From contig MU006097.1 in NCBI GenBank assembly GCA_010093705.1, positions 577,587 to 641,586 on the forward strand: 64,000 nt of DNA. The letters run 5' to 3'. Made by a program: the position numbers and the translations under genes. How positions within the stretch are numbered: the first letter of the stretch is position 1; each line of letters starts with the position of its first letter. The DNA comes from Patellaria atrata CBS 101060 (taxonomy: Eukaryota > Ascomycota > Dothideomycetes > Patellariales > Patellariaceae). The notes below the pieces were generated by a model. It was not told the DNA's origin, did no database searches, and saw nothing but the letters and a program-made list of their open reading frames with translations. This document shows positions 36,348-47,183 of this stretch, one piece after another.

Positions 36348-37742
36348 GATATCTTCACGCTTTATATCCAGTCGTAAGTTTTTATCTCGTATTGAGGGTA
36401 GTGAGCTTCAATGACACGCGAAACGAATACTCCATGAGAGAATGATGAAAATGTTTAGATTCAAAGTGAAGGAAGGAAACGACATCATAAAAGTACCTTA
36501 AATTCCATCCATACTGGGATACGGTTCCTTCATGTGTTAAGACCGATGGTGCTAGGGTGTATCAGTATGAATAAGTGGCTGTGCCATACTTCAAATATTG
36601 TTGGCGCTAGGTAACCTTACAGTCTTAAAACGTCGGTGATTTACATGTTGATCTGAGAGATCCTAAATGGGGCCAAAATCGACCAATAAACTGTCATATA
36701 AATGCGGCTTATTCCCATCTTCTATATCAGGCACATACACTTGGCGACTGGAAACTCGCTTTATAATATCCCAAACTGGCGGTGCTCGAGCTGGGTCGTG
36801 GGCTTTTAGTTCTACGCCACAGCGCGTCACGGGGAGGGGATTCATCGTGGTGCTTCTGTTATCGAGACCGTACCTTTACACGAAATAGATGAGATGTTGA
36901 AATGGTTGGCCCTATCTTTCTTCTAATATGTGCTTCGCGCAAATATTCCAGTTATTTAGGGCTGTTTTCATCACCAAGAACTAAGGTAGTTCTACGGAGG
37001 TACGTCAAGGTAGTTCCAGCTCAAATGGCTCGTAGAAATACCGCTGGATAAGGTAGACTCCAGGGGCGAAACAATTTTATCGTTGCTAAACGAACTGCCT
37101 TTTAGATCTATCAACAATGAATCAATTATCTGGGAACCGACCAGAGCCATAACAACCACCAGTGGGTAATCTCTGTGCCGCAAACTGTGTGGCAAAGGTC
37201 ACGACGCCCAGCTTTGGGGATGAGAGTCTTTACCAGTTGATGAACTCAATATCACTCGTAGCATTGACCTATCGAAGAGTTCAAGTTTGCATCAACCATG
37301 TCCACAGCCCTATCATGCAAGATGTCCTTTCGCAACAGTTTCATCAAATAAAGAGCCCTCAAATGTATCTTTGGATTATGTCTGTGACCTACTTGCAGAG
37401 GGCCCTAGTATTAAACCATCAAATAGATTATGAACTCTTGATGGGGGCGATTCGGTAATTCGTCAGCGCACTCATACTCTTTCCAATTGGCATCAATCAA
37501 GAACACGCATGAGCAAGAGCTTGGAACATCGAGCCTCGGAAGATGAAGTGGTAGTGATCCACTCAACGGGCGTCTCCTTCGACGTCGTCGTACACTCATG
37601 TACTAAATGCAGAGTTCAGCTCGTGCTTAGCTTTGATCCCAGCCCTAGACCGCTTGCCGGCCATGTATAATTTGTGAACCAAGGGGCCTGAGAAAATTGG
37701 TTTCTAGTTTCCACATGGTTTTCTCGAAACTCCCTCGCCGTC
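36348..37742. other. Intergenic with one small open frame
   Basis: A minus-strand open frame at 36845-36663 (60 residues, starting MNPLPVTRCGVELK) looks protein-like in composition but matches nothing I know, and lacks support beyond an ATG. The rest shows no gene. Confidence 0.4.
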
Positions 37743-38555
37743 ATGGCACATCTCCACCACCAGCACCGGCGCAACTCTATCCCTCTTATAGATATAAATC
37801 AGGGTCGACCCAAGGCAAAGGCAAATGAATACGGACATATGATACTGGATGGGTCTTCTAGAAATATATTAGGGTTTGTAATCTTCATGACTGTCGACTA
37901 TCTTGCTAACTTCACGTTAAGGGATATTCATCACTACACCAGTAATATAGGAATGAAAATGGATTGTCAGCACATTGTAATTATTGTTGCTATAATCGCA
38001 TTTGTTATTGTCCTCGCCATTGTTCTTGTCGCTCTAGCAGTCACTGGACATTTGAACAACAAGGCATCCCCGGCTCTGCCTCTCACCCTTTCTCAAGAAT
38101 TACGGCAGACAACTCCCTGGGGATCTTCTGCAACAACGACATCAAGCGAAGGAATATCAGGGGACCCGTTATCTTCTACCAGTATACAAAAATCTCTTTC
38201 ATCAACAGTGTCCAAGACGCTACAAGAAATGCCCGTACGCACCATAAGTTCATCAACCATCACTAAAACATTAGACCCTGAGTCCGAAGCTTCACTGGAA
38301 TCAGAACCGCCGGAACCTTCATCGCACACTTCACAGCCTCCTATGTCCACCAGCATTTTTGGTGTTACGGCACCTGTAATGAGTTATTCAAAAGATGGCA
38401 CCTATAGTTATTGTACACCATGGTCTGGCCTTGCTTGCCCTGGAATGAAGTGCAATGCTAATACCTGCGAAGACCCATGGATGTGCGTCGATGGACGGTG
38501 CTGTACAACTTCGTGTAATAGGGGCACCACAACGAATCTCGATCCTAGATGGTGA
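37743..38555 (+). CDS. Single-pass membrane protein with Ser/Thr-rich stalk and Cys-rich C-terminus
   Basis: An open frame of 270 residues. A basic N-terminus (MAHLHHQHRRNSIPLIDINQ) leads to one strong membrane segment, HIVIIVAIIAFVIVLAIVLV, then a Ser/Thr/Pro-rich stretch of about 110 residues and a compact Cys cluster (CTPWSGLACPGMKCNANTC, then CVDGRCCTTSC). No signal peptide is seen, so a type II orientation with the Cys domain outside is inferred. Positions 37874-37921 (48 bases, GTTTGT donor, GCTAAC branch site, TTAAG end) look exactly like an intron but are a multiple of three, so spliced and unspliced forms both stay open (254 or 270 residues). No known family is recognised; it might be a surface sensor or an adhesin-like protein. 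Confidence 0.65.
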   Translation: MAHLHHQHRRNSIPLIDINQGRPKAKANEYGHMILDGSSRNILGFVIFMTVDYLANFTLRDIHHYTSNIGMKMDCQHIVIIVAIIAFVIVLAIVLVALAVTGHLNNKASPALPLTLSQELRQTTPWGSSATTTSSEGISGDPLSSTSIQKSLSSTVSKTLQEMPVRTISSSTITKTLDPESEASLESEPPEPSSHTSQPPMSTSIFGVTAPVMSYSKDGTYSYCTPWSGLACPGMKCNANTCEDPWMCVDGRCCTTSCNRGTTTNLDPRW

Positions 38556-39236
38556 AACCACGGACAGCGAATTGAAGTTTACTCAGATACAAGATGAACT
38601 TAAATGTGTCTTGAGAATATTTTGATACGCTTTAAATCAGTGCTTTACTATATATAGACATATGATGCTCTTTACCAAAAGCAGCGAGGTTTGTGCTTCG
38701 ATAACTAGAAATTAGCCCTTTTTCTCATTTGTTGCAAAGGCGTCAAGGCTTTACCCTTTGCTTTCCACGGAGTACGTTACCTACATTTAAACATCTTCCT
38801 GTACGCGCCCCCAGATGATTGCATATAACCGCTTAGATTTTTACAGGTAACAGCTCTCCGAATCTCAGCTCTTGGCCGCAACTGATGGGGCTTGATTACA
38901 ATATATATGCTAATTTCATCATATACTCAGAGCGAATCATTCATGAGCGTAAAATTCATATGTAACTGTGGCTGTAAACTGTATTACCCAAGGCAGATAA
39001 GACAGTAGGGCAATGTTTCATCCCATCCACTCTCACCGCCCGGAACTGGTGGTAGACCGCCAGTATCATAGGTTGGGCTTAGTAGTTCCGCCTCAGTCTG
39101 TTTTCATACGATTCCAACGATAGGATTACCTATATACGGTCAGTTTTTGTGACCGCAAAATACCTCTCTTATCCTCTTCCAAACCCCCATTACCCCTCGA
39201 CTGCGGATTAGTTCACTTTGTCCAGTTCGTCTCACC
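38556..39236. other. Intergenic, promoter of the HET-s-like gene
   Basis: No gene seen between two plus-strand genes. A CT-rich leader precedes the ATG at 39237. Confidence 0.55.
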
Positions 39237-40282
39237 ATGTCCGGCCTCGAAGTTATGGGCGCTGTGGGCAGCGCAGGACAGATTCTTCACCTGACTACCT
39301 ACCTGTACACCACTATCCGAGATCTATACAACGGCGCTCAGAGCCAACGCTTCGCTCACCATGCAGATAGCATCAAAGAAATCAAAGACGTTGCTAAGTT
39401 AATCACGGATACACCCTCTCTCTGCAAGCCGCACAACTCGCACGAGCTCGAAAAGATACTAGGTGGAGTTCTCTATTCAGTGGTCAGGGTGGAAAGGAAA
39501 GTGAATAAAGCGTTGGTAGAGGTAACTGCGAAGTCAAAGAAGCGGTACTTCAAAGCGGTCTGGTCATCGGATCGTGAAACCAGCATTCTGAAGGAACTTA
39601 CACACCTTGAGAAGAAGAAGACTACGCTCGTACTTTGCATCTTGACGTCTATTGGATGTGCGGTTGTAAATACTGAAGCTTCGGTTGAGGACCTTAAGGA
39701 AATGTTACGAGGGACAACTTCTGCGAGGTTCAGGGCAGCTCATCCGGATAACTTAGATCCAGTAGCGAATGCAGTAACTCTGAACAGAAACCAGGTAGGC
39801 GATTGTAACCCCACCCCCTTTTATAATAGACCAGTACTCTGAACCCACCGTAGGGCATTATGATCCAGGTCGAGAGTGATCCCAGCACTATGGAATCCAC
39901 TCTAAGCACGTCGTCCAGTCACTCAAATATCTCTCACGGCCAGGTCCAGTTTCAACAGATGCAAGTCTGTTCTAGTACGACTCGGCCAGTGGAGGACGCC
40001 AGACATGGGAAAGTAAGCGGGATCAATGAGACAACCCGTCTCGACGAAAGAGATGATGATGACCACAGAAAAGACGGTAATTCCTACAGAAATCTGAAGC
40101 AGTGTGACGAATCTATCCAGGTGATAGGGAACGTGGGCGGAAGGGGCACAGGAGTTGCGGTTCCCCGTCACACATACCAAAATATCAAATCCGGTGGTCA
40201 GAGCAGAACAATCCTTGGTAATGCTTCTGAGAGTGCGGTTAGAGATCTCTGGGCAGCGTATCCCGTATTGATGCGGAAATAA
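39237..40282 (+). CDS. Candidate cell-death protein: SesA/HeLo-like N-terminal domain plus C-terminal HET-s-type amyloid motif
   Basis: Two exons, 39237-39794 and 39854-40282; the intron (GTAGGC donor, CGTAG acceptor) keeps frame, giving 328 residues. Residues 1-185 begin MSGLEVMGAVGSAGQILHLT and are helical, with a hydrophobic LVLCILTSIGC near 135-145. This resembles fungal SesA/HeLo-like domains found at the front of STAND receptors and cell-death executors. Residues 190-260 are polar and probably disordered. Residues 262-279 (NSYRNLKQCDESIQVIGN) and 292-309 (HTYQNIKSGGQSRTILGN) are two pseudo-repeats of 18 residues, followed by LW. They match the arrangement of the HET-s prion-forming region of Podospora: N-S start, E-S in the middle, I-G-N end, GG after repeat 1, aromatic after repeat 2. 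The inferred role is an amyloid-triggered membrane-active executor in incompatibility or immunity. No partner NLR gene is visible in the window. Confidence 0.8.
40079..40222 (+). repeat. Coding pseudo-repeats of HET-s amyloid type (two units)
   Basis: Unit 1 is encoded at 40079-40132 and unit 2 at 40169-40222; the starts are 30 residues apart. The units share Y, N, K, S, G and N at fixed positions, with conservative S/T, L/I, V/I and I/L pairs elsewhere. The DNA is diverged, so this is an old protein repeat rather than a recent duplication. Confidence 0.8.
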
Positions 40283-41262
40283 TGTCACCTCTTCGGTTGC
40301 GGTTGGCATTCCTCAGTCACTGTACGCTTGCACAACACCTACAAGCGGACTTTAATTCAACGATATAGTGTACCTCGATCATCTGCCCGCTTAAGTGTTT
40401 CGTACGGTTGGGCATTACTTGTACGTTTCCAGTTTGCCGTACAGGGGTGTTGGACTGCATCTTGAGAGCGAGCGTACAGTATGCAAAGAATACGAGATAC
40501 GGGGAAGATATCTGCTATGTCGTTCTCAATCTTTATAATTTTTCGGCGGTGGTTTTTTGATGTTATATTCGTCTGCAATATCGTTCTGAAATGGGTCTCC
40601 ACGGCCTCCAACCATATAAGTACCTCTTCGATTGATCCTAATAAAGTACCTTAGCTGGATTCAGGTCAAAGAACAGCGTCATGCATTACCATAACCCGGT
40701 GACCGTACTCGCTTCAAGGGCTAACAACATCATGAAATAGGGTTATTCTTTGTATCTCTTACATTCCAAGTAATGAACTCATATCTTTAGGTTCACACAG
40801 ATATGACACGTCGTGCAACGTACTCAACTATAATTCACTGTCGTGTTCTTCCGGCCGTAAGATAATTAGATCCGATAGCGCCAGCCAAGAGCGGGAGCGG
40901 GAAGTTTTAGGGGCGGAACGGGAGGATATCACTCCGTTCGATTATAGAGTTCGTCCGAAATGCATTATGCTATATGTAGTAGGGAAAGAAGAGTTGAAAG
41001 GTATAAAGAAGAGGGTGGAGTGAATCAGGGGCAGATGGATAAACCATAATCTTGCAGTATTTTAGCTATTGGGCAGCCTTCTAAAACACAAATCAACATA
41101 ATGTTTCAACTGAACTGGAATATACAAAAAGATCCCTCATAACTATTGGCACAAGCGTGACCATAACCTTTCTGGGTACATCACTGGTACAGTAAGCATT
41201 TCCGCCCTTTTATTCTGTCTCCCTCCACATTCTAACGAACACTATCATTTCTCCCACCATCG
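40283..41262. other. Intergenic, no gene seen
   Basis: Short open frames only. No STAND/NLR fragment was recognised here. Confidence 0.5.
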
Positions 41263-41757
41263 ATGTGTTGCAAATCTCCCGAAGCACTTACACGCAAATA
41301 AGCGCGTCTTGAGGCCCGTCTCACCCGAAGGATTGCTAGATACGACCTCAAACACGCTCCTCACATTGCCTCCTCACAGCCGCTCCCTTTCCCCGAACAC
41401 TCATATCCCTACACTATTACACAATCCGCTCAGACTCCTGACCCCTATCCCCAATTTCAGACTGGAAATCCTCGCTCAATCAACCTCGCGCGAGGTGGAG
41501 TTGGGAGCGGATGTTGTAAACGAAATAGGGCGCAGTGTAGAAGGGAGGAAAGAGGGTTGGTGAGGTGGTTGTTGGGGATGTGGATCATGAGGAATGAGGG
41601 AAACACTCAAAAATATTTGAATTCTGGGGACAGCTGGGTAGAGAGAACAGAAGAGAGAGATAGGCAGAGGGAAGAAAAGAGGAAGGCGACGAAGACGACA
41701 GATGATTTGCCGACATATGAGGAATCAGAAGAACTGAAGGGAAGGAGAACAAACTAG
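41263..41757 (+). pseudogene. Small conserved-looking fungal protein with an early in-frame TAA
   Basis: ATG at 41263 gives MCCKSPEALTRK, then TAA at 41299-41301. The same frame then stays open for 151 codons: ARLEARLTRRIARYD, a Pro-rich middle, GSGCCKRNRAQCRREERGL, and a Glu/Lys/Arg-rich tail with DDLPTYEESEE before TAG at 41755-41757. The order (short MC...SPEAL head, basic helix, Cys pair, acidic LPxYEE tail) is that of small uncharacterised filamentous-fungal proteins, so the frame past the stop is probably the real coding sequence. A single base change would explain the TAA. Alternatives are a sequence error, stop read-through or a later start. No function is known to me. Confidence 0.45.
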
Positions 41758-43624
41758 GAAATGATGACGAAGCGCTATAGAGGAGATAACCAGGGCACGA
41801 TGTTGAAGTTTGAACATAGAAGGAAACAAAAAAGCTCTCCGATAAGCTAATTTAAATTCGAATGAACCCTCATTAGTATCAAGATAGTCAGCTCTGAAGA
41901 ACGAAATGTAAAATAAACTGCAATACCTCTTGCGACCTTGATCATTGAGCCAGAAACTTATCTTTCCTCTTCACTTCATTATTACCCTATCATCTACAGG
42001 TACACCTGTCACTTGCACTACGATGCTGCAGGTGTCCCAATTAGAACTGTAGGACATTTTCTTACCACCCCATTTTCGTCGAATAAAACAGAAATATGTC
42101 ATTACGGGCCGTGTATTCGCATACGATATCCAGAAGTTACTCACACTCTGAAGATAGAACTTAAGGGATACGCTCGTTACTACACAAGTCCTGTACAGCC
42201 CGAAGGATTTTGAAATCGTCTTACCGTGCTGTTTAATCTTATCCACATACCGCGGACTTACCAGCTTCCAACTTGACGGTTCAGTCACATCATATTCATT
42301 TTCTCTCTGTATCGTCTATGGCAATAGGAGGCTAATGGTACTCGACAATAGGCATCTGACTCTTGCTAAGTAGACCGTGGACTTCGGATGAGTATGGAAA
42401 CAATGGTACTAGTCCAAGTGTCGGCATAGTCGGTGAAAGAAACTGTTTTAAGACAGATCAGAGTCCTGCCAGATCATCTTTAATATAATTATATCTCACT
42501 TGATCATCACTAACCCACATCTCGTTGGCTACACTTGAGGTATCGATCTTCAAAACCCTACGCGACCGAGGAATAGACTTACCGCCGAGGATCGTCATGG
42601 CCTTCTCATGCGCGTTGCTCCCAGAGAGCAAGACATTGGGCAGCACGGCGTCGAATATGTCAATATGATGCTATTATCCAATTCTCGAGGGTTATGGGTG
42701 CAAAGTGATTGGTCCTCAACGAGAATTCTCATTGCTCGAGCGAGGTGGTGGCTCTGAAAGATGGTTATGACCGCGGACAACGACCAAAATGAGCCGAAAT
42801 CCGATGAGAAACAAGCAACCTCTTGGTTTAGGGTAACATACAAAGACTTCACCGTCTAATAGGGAAGCTGAAAAGCGTAGAACTCAAGAAGAGGTTGCAA
42901 AAGAGCATGGCTCCCCTATAGCAGGTGCCACGCGACGTTGACCCCATGGGGTATCCCCCGCAGCCAAGAGAAAACCTCGGCGTAGACGGTGCTTAGTCTT
43001 AGGTAAGCACTCCAACCACCAGAACCAATATGAACCTCTATTCTACTCTCAACATCATCATGCGACCGCTTCATTATTGAACTGTACTGTCAGTTCATTT
43101 AGATTATCTATTCAAACTGCATATATTCCCAGTAGTGATGTCGTGAAGAAAGCTAGGTTGAATTCCCAGCATGTCTCCCTTCGCTCATTCCCGTCCATCT
43201 CTCAATCAATCTTCATCTCCTTTTTCATCAATCTTGATTCCGAGATCTCTTTGCTCTGCATAGACCGATTCCTGGTACTGTCTTTATCTTAATGTCATTA
43301 TGGTTGGGGTTGACTAGCTCTCGGGTCAGCAGAAGCTTTGTCCACTCGATACCGCTTTCTCTTGATATTCAGTCGTCCTTTCCAGTACCTTCAACAGTAC
43401 AACATGTACTCACCTCAGGATTTGACACCCCTGTTTCTATGCCTCACAACCAGCGAACCCTAGTATGGGCTCAACTGTCGATGCTACATATCTTTCCACG
43501 AGACCTCCCAAGAGTTAGACCTGGTATCTCATCCCTACAAGAGCTGGGTGTCAATCATTATTTAATCCCCCATAATCTGCTCTCGAGGGATTTAGTTCAA
43601 CAGTTTTAGATATTGATCCTGAGA
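41758..43624. other. Intergenic with unrecognised minus-strand coding-like fragment
   Basis: On the minus strand at 42852-42458, two overlapping frames (SHHLARAMRILVEDQSLCTH, then VLPNVLLSGSNAHEKAMTIL) look like pieces of one protein. I cannot name it or link the pieces with good splice sites. Otherwise only short frames; the right end is the glutaminase promoter. Confidence 0.35.
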
Positions 43625-45951
43625 ATGTGGATATCATCAATAGCTTGTTTAGTGGCGCTGACTAGCTTCAGCAATGCAGCCTCAACTTTCTCCCCTGCAA
43701 GACCACCAGCAATCCCACTTGCTGTGAGGTCTCCCTACCTCAGTACATGGCTACCTGCGGGCCGTGACGCTGAGACTTCTGGGGAATTATCCGCTGGAGT
43801 CTGGCCTTCTTATTGGACGTAAGTCCCCGAAGTTCCCTTCAACAGAGTAGTGTATTAATCCTTCTTACTAGTGGGGATGCAACAGCGTGGACTGGCTTTG
43901 TTCGAGTCGACGGTAGAAATTACAGATGGATGGGTGGCGCTGATGGTGATGGGGCTACTCAGGTTGCCTTCAACTACACATCGACTCAGAGCATCTTTAC
44001 CTTTCATGTCGGCGACGCAGTGGAGCTAACCGCAACCTTTCTTTCACCCTTGTATCCAAATGATTTCAAGCGACAATCACTCGTTTTCTCTTATCTTCAT
44101 GTTGATGTCGCTTCCCTTGATGGGAACACACATGATGTTCAAGTTTATACAGACATCTCTGCCGGTCAGTCTCCTTAGTTTTTTCTTCAGTTTCTCAAGT
44201 GAACGGACATTGATACTTCTTTTAGAGTGGGTCTCAGGCGATCGTACATCGAAAGCAACTTGGGACTACGGGACCACTGGAGATGTCGCCTTCCATAAGA
44301 TTTCAAAAGCTGCTCCGGTTTCTTTTGGTGAATCCAGAGACCAAGCGGAATGGGGCAATTGGTACTATGCCACAAATGCAGGCGATGCTACTACTTACCA
44401 GTCAGGTCCTGATGTTGACGTTCGTGGGGCATTTACCGATGATGGGAAATTGAAGAACTCCAAAGACGAAGATTTTAGAGCAATCAATGATAGGTGGCCA
44501 GTCTTTGCCTTTGCTGTGGACCTTAGTTCTGTCGATAGTTCTGGAAGTTCTGCCCTCTTCTCAATTGGGTTGTGCCAGGAGCAAGCTGTGCAGTTCTCCA
44601 GTAGGAACGGATACGGTCCATCTCCCGCTTTGTGGAAGAGCTATTTCGAGGATGATCTTGCTGCATTATCGTTTTTCCACGGTGACTTCGAAACTGAGCT
44701 TCGGGATGCATCTACTTTCGATAGAAAAGTTGCAGATGATTCCATCCGTGCCGGTGGGGAAGATTATTTGACAATCACATCGTTAACTGCACGGCAGACC
44801 TTTGGAGCAACACAACTAACGGGCACAGAAGACAAACCTTATCTATTCTTCAAAGAGATCAGCTCCAATGGTAATATGCAGACTGTAGATGTTGTCTTTC
44901 CATTTCATCCTTTCCTCCTTTACGCAAATCCTCAGTTACTGAAACTGACGCTGGAGCCTCACTACGAAATTCAGGAGTCAGGACAATATCCAAATAAATA
45001 CGCTATGCACGATATCGGCACTCACTTTCCTAACGGTACTGGTCATTCTGACGGTGCTGACGAACCTATGCCTTTGGAAGAATGCGGCAACATGATCATC
45101 ATGACGCTCGCTTACGCGCAGAGGGCAGACGACAACGATTATCTAGGGACCCATTATGATATTCTCAAACAGTGGGCGGAATATCTGATCGAAGACTCAC
45201 TTTATCCTGCAGAACAACTTTCAACCGATGACTTTGCTGGGCATCTCGCGTAAGTAGCGTTTGACTATTACTCCGTTCATGTCCTTACTATGGCTCAGGA
45301 ATCAAACCAATCTTGCATTGAAAGGGATGGTCGGGCTCGCTGCAATGTCGGACATAGCAGCACGTAGTGGACATGACGATGATGCTACCCGATACCTCGA
45401 TACAGCCAAAGATTATCTCGCGCAATGGCAGGATATAGGGATTAACAAGGACGCTACTCCTACCCACACGGTCCTCAGTTACAATGACCGCGAGTCTTGG
45501 GGTGTGTTCTTAATGCGTCAGGTTATTTATAAATGACTAATCACTCTAGGCATCCTGTATAATCTGTATGCTGATAAGGAACTTGGACTGAACTTTGTTC
45601 CTCAAACGATCTATGACCAGCAGAGTAATTTCTATCCAACGGTGATGCGTGAGTATGGTGTACCTCTTGACACTCGCCACACGTACACGAAGAACGACTG
45701 GGAACTTTGGGCGGCCGCAGTAGCATCGGACGACACGAGGGGCATGTTCATCAGCAACCTGGCTGCTTGGATCGATGAGACTCCGTCGAATCAGCCCATG
45801 ACAGATTTGCTTGAAACTGACACTGGAGCGTAAGTACTGTTCGTTATTCGTAGGGAAACCTTTAGCTGATGACTCTTTCTTTAGTCAACCTGGACTGCAG
45901 TTCAGAGCCAGGCCCGTGGTTGGGGGTGCGTTCGCTCTCCTCATACTCTAA
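43625..45951 (+). CDS. gtaA: Secreted glutaminase of the GtaA family
   Basis: Six exons: 43625-43818, 43872-44164, 44226-45249, 45299-45501, 45550-45829 and 45885-45951; all junctions keep frame, giving 686 residues. A signal peptide (MWISSIACLVALTSFSNAAS) is followed by STFSPARPPAIPLAVRSPYL, the conserved start of the mature enzyme. Family landmarks: SYWTGDATAWTGFVRVDG, WGNWYYAT, FFKEISSNGNMQTVDVVFP, KYAMHDIGTHFPNGTGH, PLEECGNMIIMTLAYA, NLALKGMVGLAAM, SWGILYNLYADKELGL and the terminal FRARPVVGGAFALLIL. This corresponds to the DUF5127, DUF4965 and DUF1793 domains of fungal glutaminase A. Role: extracellular hydrolysis of glutamine to glutamate, with several N-glycosylation sites. It appears intact. 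Confidence 0.93.
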
Positions 45952-47183
45952 GTAATGGTCGACTACTTGTTCGTTCATTGTTAGCTTTCCATTATTCTTT
46001 TTCTATCAGCGTTGAATTGATTATCATGTGTCTTTGTACAGTACATTGGATGCTCTTCGTGTGACTTCTTGCAGTTCTATTATCTGGTATGTCGTGGTAA
46101 ACATTAGCAGGCGCCAGCGTGCACTCAATATCATGTCCGATTTTCGTTTTTATTCACTTAGCATTTCATTGCATCTACAGTCTTAGATACTCCTCAATAG
46201 TCATATAACATTGCTCTACATTACCATAATATTCGACTGTACAAAGCACACTCCAATAGGTCAATTTAACCGTTTCCATGGAGACTCAGACCAAGTCGAA
46301 ACTCAAGTCGATCCTCTACCATAGAGTCAGATATCAGAGAACTCACCCTAGATCTAGGGGACGTAAATATTCTTGATCTTCTAAGCCTGCCGTCTCTTTC
46401 GGTTTACTAGTTTCTTTGCCTATATACGCTCTCTTAAGTTTGTATCGCACGATAGTTGTACTGTACATACGGATTGAAGACATTGAGGAAATTAGGCAAG
46501 ATCAGTGTCTTATCTTATAGATGGTTTAAGTTGTGTATAAACATATATACTAATTATTCAGCTTCTCATATAACTTTTCCACTCCTACACTTGAAGGAAA
46601 GGTGATGCTCCGTTTGTCAGTTAATACCCGCATATACCCAGACTAATGAATGAAAATTACAGAGCAGTCAACTTTGGAGTAGAATGTAAACCGCTCGTGA
46701 TTACTCTATTTAGTCGATAATTTCGTAAGTCCAGAATCTTCGTACTGTACTGCTAATATTTTGTTTTATATATAAAGTTACGCCTAGTTCTCATAAGCTC
46801 AACCCGTGGTATCAAGATGAACAGCAAAGCTTTAAAAAGGAGAGTTCAATGTTGAACAACTTGAATTTGCTCTCGTTCTCATTCTCAAAGTAGTATGTTC
46901 TCTCTTTGAATAGGACTTGGGTCTTCAAGAGTGTTTCCTCGAGCGCAGGCATATTGACGCGGGATATTCTTAGAATATTCCTAAGATATTCGTGCATTCC
47001 TGGAACATTCTCGAAGTATTCCTGGGATATTCTTAGGTGATTCTCTCATGCGATCTGAACCAGACTGCGTGAATGATATACTAATATCTAGGACGGTAAT
47101 CTATCGGCTCAAGAAAGAACCGACGGCGCCCCATATGAAAACTAGTAGGACGTAATATTCGAATAAGATGGATGTCTTTTTGC
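45952..47183. other. Intergenic between convergent genes, motif-rich
   Basis: Holds three GTACTGTAC-type motifs (46036, 46458, 46742) and a GAA/TTC repeat at 46963-47036, listed separately. A 61-residue minus-strand frame (46997-46812) starts inside that repeat and has no other support. Confidence 0.5.
46963..47036. promoter_or_regulatory. Clustered GAA/TTC inverted units resembling heat-shock elements
   Basis: GAACATTCTCGAA at 47003-47015 is a perfect three-unit nGAAnnTTCnnGAAn array, and GAATATTC lies near 46973. The block is an imperfect repeat of an ATTCCTGGGATATTC-like unit. It lies about 150 bases beyond the stop codon of the minus-strand gene, so a promoter role for an annotated gene is doubtful; it may simply be a repeat. 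Confidence 0.3.

Noticed and set aside
46812-46997. 61-codon minus-strand frame starting in the GAA/TTC repeat
   Set aside because: Its first residues simply translate the repeat and the rest has no similarity or splice context.
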